In this document: piece by piece, positions 1-5,537 of the stretch
How positions within the stretch are numbered: the first letter of the stretch is position 1
Layout of the letters: each line of letters opens with the position of its first letter
Translations under genes and position numbers: made by a program
NCBI GenBank assembly: GCA_013314865.1
Contig: JABUEV010000078.1
Coordinates: forward strand, 1-8,633
From: Bacteroidales bacterium
Lineage (GTDB): Bacteria > Bacteroidota > Bacteroidia > Bacteroidales > VadinHA17
DNA: 8,633 nucleotides
Reading direction: 5' to 3'
Notes under the pieces: generated by a model
Databases searched by the model: none
Told to the model about the DNA's origin: nothing
The model's input: the letters and a program-made list of their open reading frames with translations, nothing else

Positions 1-300
1 CCTGTCCCGCCTCAGGCGGGGCCATCTCTCCAATATTAAGCCGCATTCTCAGCGGCGCCTGCCCCGCCTCAGGCGGGGCCATCTCTCCAATATTAAGCCG
101 CATTCTCAGCGGCGCCTGCCCCGCCTCAGGCGGGGCCATCTCTCCAATATTAAGCCGCATTCTAAGCGGCGCCAGCCCCGCCTCAGGCGGGGCCATCTCT
201 CCATCAATTCTTTATTAAGCCGCATTCTCAGCGGCGCCTGCCCCGCCTCAGACGGGGACATCTCTCCATCAATTCTTTATTAAGCCGCATTATCAGCATA
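1..300. repeat. Tandem array of five GC-rich two-hairpin repeat units
   Basis: Five head-to-tail units: 1-57, 58-114, 115-171 (57 bp each), 172-236 (65 bp) and a decayed unit from 237 to about 298. Each intact unit has hairpin A, GCCCCGCC-TCA-GGCGGGGC (8 bp stem, 3-base loop; for example 61-79), and hairpin B, GCCGC-ATTCTCA-GCGGC (5 bp stem; for example 40-56). The AT-rich linker between them is CCAATATTAAG in units 1-3 and an 8 bp longer version in units 4-5. Unit 1 has one stem change (T at 5, still able to wobble-pair with G). Unit 3 differs only in the loop of hairpin B. Unit 5 carries an A that breaks stem A and has lost the right arm of stem B. There are no unique spacers, so this is not CRISPR. 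The array begins at base 1 and probably extends leftward. Function is unknown; REP-like or terminator-like intergenic repeats are possible. Confidence 0.93.
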
Positions 301-372
301 AATAATGAGGACAGGCGGCAAAATTAACAAATATTTCGCTATTTAACGGCATAAAGAAAAAATCACAGTTTG

Positions 373-403
373 TTTGAATTAAGCATCAAATCAGCTTATT
401 TTG
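373..403 (+). promoter_or_regulatory. Putative Bacteroidota-type promoter for the M3 peptidase gene
   Basis: TTTG at 373-376 (a second TTTG lies at 369-372), 19 bases, then TTATTTTG at 396-403. This resembles the Bacteroides -33 TTTG / -7 TAnnTTTG pattern with one mismatch in the -7 box. A transcript would start near 410, only a few bases before the TTG at 416 but about 30 bases before the GTG at 440. It therefore bears on the choice of start codon. The call is by pattern only. Confidence 0.45.
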
Positions 404-415
404 CACTAAATTTAA

Positions 416-2566
416 TTGTCTAACCTTAACCGGAAAACTGTGAAAAATTTATTTAAAATCATTTTAGTTATGGGTTTGTCAGGACTGATACTTAATTCAT
501 GCAAACAACAACCCGAACCGGATAAAAACAACCCGTTCTTCTCCGCTTACAATACTCCATTTGATGTTCCGCCTTTCGACAGGATAATGGCCAAACATTA
601 TATGCCTGCCTTTGAAAAAGGAATGGAGGAAGGGAGAAAGGATATTTCAGCCATTGTGAAGAACAGACAGGAACCAACATTCCAGAATACTGTTGAGGCA
701 CTCGACAAGGCCGGAGAACTTCTTACAAGAGTCTCTTCAGTCTTTTTTAGCCAGACTAACTGCAATACAAATGATTCACTCCAGGCAATTGAAATGGAAA
801 TATCTCCTCGCCTGGCTGAATATAATGACGAAATACGCCTTAACCCCGACCTCTTCAAAAAGGTTAAATATGTCTATGATAACCAGGCAAAATTCAATCT
901 TACACCTGAACAGACATTTTACCTGGAAAACCTTTACAAGGGATTTGTCAGAAACGGAGCATTGCTAGGCAAAACAGATCAGGACACTCTTAAGAAGATC
1001 AACCAGAGGCTGTCGGTTCTGGCTGTGAAATTCAACCAGAATGTACTTGCTGAAACCAATAACTACCGTTTGTGGGTGGAAGAAAAGGATCTCAAAGGTT
1101 TACCGCAATCTCTGATAGACGCTGCAGCAGAAGTTGCAAAGGCATCGGGACAGGAAGGCAAATGGGCATTTACAACACAGAGGCCCAGCATCTTTCCTTT
1201 TCTTCAGTATTCTCCGAACAGAGAACTGCGCAAGCAGATATTCGATGCATACTGCAACAGTGGCAATAACGGAAATGAAAATGACAACAACAAAATACTG
1301 GCAGAAATGGTTGAGCTGAGGGCAAGAAGGGCCAAACTGCTGGGTTACCAGACCCATGCACATCTTGTGCTTGAACCAAGAATGGCAAAGGTGCCGGAAA
1401 ATGTTTTCAAACTGCTTAATGATCTTTGGGATAAGGCAATTCCTGTTGCAAAAAACGAAGTGAAGGAAATGCAGAGGATAATCGACAGGGAAGGAGGCAA
1501 TTTCAAACTCGAACCGCACGACTGGTGGTATTATGCGGAAAAGGTAAGAAAGGCAAAGTATGACCTTGATGATAACGAGTTAAGGCCCTATTTTCAGCTT
1601 GAGAATGTAAGGGAAGGTCTTTTTAATGTTGCCAACAAGCTCTTCGGGATCACTTTTACCCTGATAGAAAATTGCCCTGTTCCCCATCCTGAGGCAAAGG
1701 CTTTTGAGGTTAAGGAAAGTGACGGCAGACATATCGGTGTGCTGTATATGGATTTCTTCCCGCGCGACAGCAAACGGCAGGGGGCATGGTGTGTGAATTA
1801 CCGCAATCATCAGGTAGTCGATGGCAAAACCATTACTCCGGTCACTACGATGGTAATGAACTTTACCCGTCCGGGAGGCGGACTTCCTGCTTTACTGAGC
1901 ATTGAGGAGGTCTTAACTATGTATCATGAGTTTGGTCATGCACTCGATTTCCTGCTGAATACAAGCACATACAACCAGGTCTTCCAGGCATGGGATTTTG
2001 TGGAGCTTCCGTCACAGATAATGGAGCACTGGGCTACTGAGCCGGAAGTGCTGGCAATGTATGCAAAACATTACAAAACCGGAGAGATTATTCCTACCTC
2101 ACTGGTCGAAAAACTTAAGAAAAGCAGTTATTTCAACCAGGGATTTGAAAATGTGGAATACCTGGCAGCTGCCTTGCTTGACATGGCTTATCACACACTT
2201 GAACCGCCTGTAAAAATTGATGTTCAGAGTTTTGAAAAAGAATATTTCAGCAAGATAGGCCTCATTCCTGAAATAGTCTCAAGATACAGGAGCACTTATT
2301 TCCTGCATATTGCTGGCGAGTATGACGCAGGATATTACAGCTACAAATGGGCTGCGGTTCTTGACAATGATGCTTTTGAGGCATTTAAGGAAAAAGGCCT
2401 GTTTAATCAGGAGGTGGCTCAGTCGTACAGGAAAAACATTCTTGAGAAGAACGGTCTGATGGATGCAATGCAGATGTTTGTTAACTTCCGGGGAAGGGAG
2501 CCGGTGATAGAACCTCTCCTTCGTAACACCGGACTGCTGACGGATGCCGCCAGTATGAAAAACTAA
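416..2566 (+). CDS. M3 family zinc metallopeptidase (peptidyl-dipeptidase Dcp-like), lipoprotein
   Basis: The protein is 716 residues from a TTG start. A GTG at 440 would remove 8 residues, keep the whole signal sequence, and suit the promoter at 373-403 better, so the start is uncertain. The signal peptide ends in lipobox L-N-S-C (Cys29 by the TTG numbering), which predicts an envelope lipoprotein. The rest is colinear with the mainly helical Dcp / oligopeptidase A fold. The zinc site is HEFGH at 504-508, with the third ligand Glu530 in FVELPSQ. The substrate-binding segment HIAGEYDAGYYSY lies at 631-643. M3 enzymes cleave short peptides; Dcp types release C-terminal dipeptides. All catalytic residues are present, so it should be active. 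Two oddities: Asp replaces the His common after HEFGHAL, and the loop between HEFGH and Glu530 is three residues shorter than in E. coli Dcp and lacks its SGT. The family is certain; exact specificity is not. Confidence 0.95.
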   Translation: MSNLNRKTVKNLFKIILVMGLSGLILNSCKQQPEPDKNNPFFSAYNTPFDVPPFDRIMAKHYMPAFEKGMEEGRKDISAIVKNRQEPTFQNTVEALDKAGELLTRVSSVFFSQTNCNTNDSLQAIEMEISPRLAEYNDEIRLNPDLFKKVKYVYDNQAKFNLTPEQTFYLENLYKGFVRNGALLGKTDQDTLKKINQRLSVLAVKFNQNVLAETNNYRLWVEEKDLKGLPQSLIDAAAEVAKASGQEGKWAFTTQRPSIFPFLQYSPNRELRKQIFDAYCNSGNNGNENDNNKILAEMVELRARRAKLLGYQTHAHLVLEPRMAKVPENVFKLLNDLWDKAIPVAKNEVKEMQRIIDREGGNFKLEPHDWWYYAEKVRKAKYDLDDNELRPYFQLENVREGLFNVANKLFGITFTLIENCPVPHPEAKAFEVKESDGRHIGVLYMDFFPRDSKRQGAWCVNYRNHQVVDGKTITPVTTMVMNFTRPGGGLPALLSIEEVLTMYHEFGHALDFLLNTSTYNQVFQAWDFVELPSQIMEHWATEPEVLAMYAKHYKTGEIIPTSLVEKLKKSSYFNQGFENVEYLAAALLDMAYHTLEPPVKIDVQSFEKEYFSKIGLIPEIVSRYRSTYFLHIAGEYDAGYYSYKWAAVLDNDAFEAFKEKGLFNQEVAQSYRKNILEKNGLMDAMQMFVNFRGREPVIEPLLRNTGLLTDAASMKN

Positions 2567-3804
2567 AATGCACTGCTTATCTCCTGAATGCTGATTCCGA
2601 GAATTTTCCTGGCAGTCAGGTCGATTTTATCCGGCATGCCGGTTATGTGGAGAGTGTACTGCACATGGGTGATGCTTTCTCCCGGCTTCAATGCTGCGGC
2701 AGGCGATGAGGTCTCAAGTTCATAAAAAGGCCCCATCTGTGATCCGTCTTCAAGGGGACCGTCATTGTATGAGTTAAGGGCATCACCTGAATATGGATCT
2801 TCCTGTATCTCCCATGCTGAATTGACATATTTTGCATCTTCTGCAGGCATTTTACAGATAACAATGGTGAGTATCTTGTTCAGGGTGTCATAACTGCCCA
2901 TCACACCTTTGGATCGCGCAGGAGGAATGCCGATCTTCCCCCTCATTTTACCGTCAGCCCTGAAGAATACGTGTGTGCCTGTTACCTTCATTCTGTCAGA
3001 GGGTATTTTACCAAAATAGTTGTCATTCACGGGAGGGCCGGCCACTTTATCATCACCTTCCCTGTACGGGATTGCCACAATAACACCGGGCGAAGGATTG
3101 TACATTCCCAGCATCCAGATGGAAAGCAGTCCGGTCTCTTTCTTCCATTCCTCCCTGCCCGTATTGACCAGAGTATTGTCGGACCTGTATGCGACTATAT
3201 TCAATCCTTCGGGGTCAATGCCGGTAATCTTTTTTATCTGAGAATGGTCCAAAAGAGTGACGCCTCTTTCAATTCTTAAATCAAATCTGGTTCCGCTGTA
3301 GTTTTCAACACTGGTTTCAATTTTGAAATTGGCCGAGGAATCCGTAAGACTGGTCAGTTCATAAGGCATTGTGTCTATGAAAGCAGGTGTCTGCCAGTTG
3401 TCATAGATAAACTCCTGACCTTTTTTGAAAAAGATTGAATATTGCCCGCCCTCCGGACCCAGCCAGAGCCTCTCCTCGCCACCGAATGGATTTATGTGAG
3501 GCTGAGTTCTGCCTGAAGCAATCAGGTCATGGTTTATCCATCCGAAACTGTAGCCCTGATCTCCTTCTGCGGAACTCGTCATCACCCTTCCCTGCCACTG
3601 CGGAACTATCAGAACAGCGGCATTTTTGTTTGTTAATTCAATAATCTTAATGTGACTTTTAAGGAAATCCCTGTTATATCCGTATTGAGAGGTAATATCA
3701 GTTTTCATGCTTACTGGATTTTGTCCGGCTTTCGTCTTTCTTCCTTTTTCGCCGCATGAGCAAAGGATAACAGAACAGACAATAATTATTATGTATGGTT
3801 TCAT
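2563..3804 (-). CDS. Lipoprotein, DUF6786-like, probable galactose-mutarotase-like fold
   Basis: The protein is 413 residues. The N-terminus is a short hydrophobic signal with lipobox L-C-S-C (Cys17), so it should be a lipid-anchored envelope protein. The mature part looks beta-rich. Recognisable stretches are VPQWQGRVMTSS (67-78), INPFGGEERLWLGPEGGQYS (104-123), the polar SDNTLVNTG (208-216) and a C-terminal YELETSSPAAALKPGES (361-377). The last resembles the closing strands of aldose-epimerase/mutarotase-like proteins, and the overall pattern recalls Bacteroidota proteins labelled DUF6786 or DUF4380. From memory, such proteins often occur near carbohydrate-use genes, but none is visible here. 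Catalytic residues cannot be assigned. Its TAG stop overlaps the TAA stop of the convergent M3 peptidase gene (shared bases 2563-2566). I found no convincing promoter upstream. The gene is real; the family label is from memory and the function is open. Confidence 0.85.
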   Translation of the reverse strand: MKPYIIIIVCSVILCSCGEKGRKTKAGQNPVSMKTDITSQYGYNRDFLKSHIKIIELTNKNAAVLIVPQWQGRVMTSSAEGDQGYSFGWINHDLIASGRTQPHINPFGGEERLWLGPEGGQYSIFFKKGQEFIYDNWQTPAFIDTMPYELTSLTDSSANFKIETSVENYSGTRFDLRIERGVTLLDHSQIKKITGIDPEGLNIVAYRSDNTLVNTGREEWKKETGLLSIWMLGMYNPSPGVIVAIPYREGDDKVAGPPVNDNYFGKIPSDRMKVTGTHVFFRADGKMRGKIGIPPARSKGVMGSYDTLNKILTIVICKMPAEDAKYVNSAWEIQEDPYSGDALNSYNDGPLEDGSQMGPFYELETSSPAAALKPGESITHVQYTLHITGMPDKIDLTARKILGISIQEISSAF

Positions 3805-3932
3805 TTTCCGGCATTTACAAATGTTATAAGTATAAAATTAAATATTTTAATTCTCATTCCGCTTCAATTGTGATTAAAAGCAGAATGAAGGAAATAGTTG
3901 AAAGGGAAACTGCCGGTATAAGTTAAACAGTT

Positions 3933-3940
3933 TATTTTTG
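3933..3940 (+). promoter_or_regulatory. Putative -7 box (TAnnTTTG) for the RlmN-like gene
   Basis: TATTTTTG is an exact match to the Bacteroides -7 consensus TAnnTTTG. No good TTTG sits 19-21 bases upstream, so the -33 half is weak. The start codon is at 3958, giving a leader of only about 11 bases. A purine-rich AAAGGAAAG just before the ATG could serve as a weak ribosome-binding site. Confidence 0.4.
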
Positions 3941-3957
3941 CATGTGAAAGGAAAGTT

Positions 3958-4998
3958 ATGAGAGAACCGGAGAGTCTTTGCGGTCTAACGGCTGATGAGG
4001 TACTAAGCCTGATTGAACCATCAGGTTTCAGGTACTCTCATGCAACTCTTGTAACAAATTGTATTTATAAAAAGAGGATCAGGGATATAAATCATTTGCC
4101 AGGCATCTCAAATAAACTCCGGAATCTTTTGTCAGGGTCTCATGTGCCAGGAATTTCCAGTCCTGAACAATCCTTAGAGTCTGTTGACGGATCTAAAAAA
4201 TATCTATTCCGCAGCCGATCAGGGCTGTTGTATGAAACAGTATATATACCTGATGGTAAACGTCATACGGTATGTGTTTCTGTTCAGTCGGGGTGCAGAA
4301 TGGGATGCAAATTATGTGCTACGGCAAGGTACGGTTTTCACGGTAATCTTACAGCAGGGGAAATGGTTAATCAGGTCATTGGGATTCCTGAAGCGCATCT
4401 TGTAACGCACGTGGTATTTATGGGTATGGGAGAACCGCTTGACAACACTGGTGAGGTGTTCAGGGCATGCAGTATTATGACGGCTGAATGGGGCTTATCG
4501 CTGAGCCCGGCAAACATTACTGTTTCTACTGTCGGTATTACCGCCGAAGTGGAGAATTTTCTGCGAAGTTCAGAATGCAATCTGACACTAAGCCTCTTTT
4601 CTCCTTTCCCTGATGAAAGAATATTGTATATACCTGCAGAAAGAAATCATCCTTCAGGGAAGATTCTTGAGATTATCAGAAGTTTCCCGGCGAGAAAGAG
4701 ACGCAGGATGAGTGTTGCGTATGTGATGATAAAGGGTTTGAATGATACAGATTCACATCTGGATGGGCTTAAAAGCCTTCTGGCAGGTTCGTCTGTAAGG
4801 GTTAATCTTCTGCCTTATCATGCAACAGGGGATTCTGGCTTTGTTTCATCCTCAGAAGAAAGGATGATGTATTTCAAACATAGCCTTGTCATTTCCGGCA
4901 TTTCTGCTTCTGTAAGAAAAACAAGGGGTGCTGACATTCATGCTGCCTGCGGTCTGCTTGCCTCAGGTCTGGCTGATTATAAAAGAAAAGCTTACTGA
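3958..4998 (+). CDS. Radical SAM protein of the RlmN/Cfr family (diverged paralog)
   Basis: The protein is 346 residues, the usual RlmN length, with an ATG start. The radical SAM cluster CxxxCxxC is at Cys113, Cys117 and Cys120. The GMGEP SAM-contact motif is at 156-160. The residues central to the RlmN mechanism are kept: Glu93 (in ETVYIP), Cys106 seven residues before the cluster (equivalent to E. coli Cys118), and Cys331 in DIHAACG (equivalent to Cys355). RlmN methylates C2 of 23S rRNA A2503 and of tRNA A37. Some core positions differ from the Bacteroidota RlmN pattern I know: LSLFS (211-215) where LSLHS/A is usual, SVAYVM (252-257) where an E precedes Y, and LLPYHATGDSGF where a Pro-rich HPIPG-type loop is usual. 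A second RlmN-like copy with altered substrate is therefore possible, and I give no gene symbol. It converges on the GNAT gene 11 bp away. Confidence 0.92.
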   Translation: MREPESLCGLTADEVLSLIEPSGFRYSHATLVTNCIYKKRIRDINHLPGISNKLRNLLSGSHVPGISSPEQSLESVDGSKKYLFRSRSGLLYETVYIPDGKRHTVCVSVQSGCRMGCKLCATARYGFHGNLTAGEMVNQVIGIPEAHLVTHVVFMGMGEPLDNTGEVFRACSIMTAEWGLSLSPANITVSTVGITAEVENFLRSSECNLTLSLFSPFPDERILYIPAERNHPSGKILEIIRSFPARKRRRMSVAYVMIKGLNDTDSHLDGLKSLLAGSSVRVNLLPYHATGDSGFVSSSEERMMYFKHSLVISGISASVRKTRGADIHAACGLLASGLADYKRKAY

Positions 4999-5014
4999 AA
5001 TTGTTTATTTCAGT
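4994..5014. terminator. Inverted repeat between convergent genes, possible bidirectional terminator
   Basis: ACTGAAAT (4994-5001), loop TGTTT, ATTTCAGT (5007-5014): a perfect 8 bp stem. The left arm contains the TGA stop of the RlmN-like gene (4996-4998) and the right arm contains the reverse-strand TGA of the GNAT gene (5010-5012). Reading right, four T's follow (5014-5017). Reading left, the minus strand continues into a T-rich run. Only two G/C pairs make the stem weak, so termination is plausible rather than certain. Confidence 0.5.
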
Positions 5015-5528
5015 TTTCGATAAGCTGAAAGATATATTCGTCGAGATAACCTCCGGAAGTCCTTACCCAGTCTTTCTTTATGCCGGTCTGAACAAATCCC
5101 ACTTTTTTGAACAGGTCCATGCTTTCACAATTGTTGGCAAGGATATGACAGAAAAGCTGGTGAAGCTGAAGCGTTTTGAAACAGTATTCAATCAGACATT
5201 TAAGAGCCATGGTTGCATATCCTTTCCTGCGGTAAGCTTCATTGGCTATCAGAATTCCGACTCCTGCCCTTTTGTGGAAGGGATCGAAATCATATATGTC
5301 AATTGTTCCAATGGTAACCTTATCTTCAGTATGCTCTATCATGAGCCTGAGCTGACCGGTCTCAAAGATGTTCTTATGCGAGTTCCGCAGGTATCTTTTG
5401 AGGGTATATTTTGAATAAGGAGCCAGAGTATTGCTCAGGTTCCAGTAAGCATCATTATTTTCCCACTCATATAGCAGTTCAAGGTCTTCAGGTTCCAGGG
5501 CCCGGAGGCTTATTTGCTTGTATTTCAT
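5010..5528 (-). CDS. GNAT family N-acetyltransferase (RimJ/RimL/SpeG-like)
   Basis: The protein is 172 residues, a single GNAT domain. It opens with the ISLRALEPEDLELLYEWEN stretch typical of the RimJ/RimL/SpeG branch (acetyltransferase_3 type). The acetyl-CoA-binding motif A is RAGVGILIANEAYRRKGYAT, with the R-R-K-G-Y-A pyrophosphate loop at its end. Motif B follows with a conserved Asn and the FKKVGF segment. There is no signal peptide or membrane segment, so it should be cytoplasmic. Members acetylate ribosomal protein N-termini, polyamines, antibiotics or small amines; the substrate cannot be read from this sequence. The ATG lies 9 bp after the stop of the OmpA-family gene and no promoter fits in that gap, so it is very probably the last gene of that operon. 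Similarity to SpeG is general and not enough to claim spermidine as substrate. Confidence 0.93.
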   Translation of the reverse strand: MKYKQISLRALEPEDLELLYEWENNDAYWNLSNTLAPYSKYTLKRYLRNSHKNIFETGQLRLMIEHTEDKVTIGTIDIYDFDPFHKRAGVGILIANEAYRRKGYATMALKCLIEYCFKTLQLHQLFCHILANNCESMDLFKKVGFVQTGIKKDWVRTSGGYLDEYIFQLIEN

Positions 5529-5537
5529 CAGATATAA

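Noticed and set aside
2..285. Open frames running through the repeat array, giving a repetitive 19-residue peptide pattern
   Set aside because: 57 is a multiple of 3, so a repeat without stops stays open in more than one frame. There is no ATG start, the 65 bp unit changes frame, and the conserved property is the hairpins, not a peptide.
1..300. CRISPR array
   Set aside because: The units are directly adjacent with no unique spacers, and no cas gene is present.
1100..1519. 139-residue minus-strand open frame
   Set aside because: It is antisense to the M3 peptidase coding sequence, with a Cys/Phe-rich composition typical of shadow frames.
2971..3279. 102-residue plus-strand open frame
   Set aside because: It is antisense to the DUF6786-like lipoprotein gene, with no motif or separate start signal.
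3818..3825. AACATTTG on the minus strand as a -7 box for the DUF6786-like gene
   Set aside because: It lacks the leading T and a -33 partner, and would leave a leader of only a few bases.
5001..5414. 137-residue plus-strand open frame just after the RlmN-like gene
   Set aside because: It lies antisense to the GNAT gene, whose motifs are clear, and its own translation resembles no family I know.
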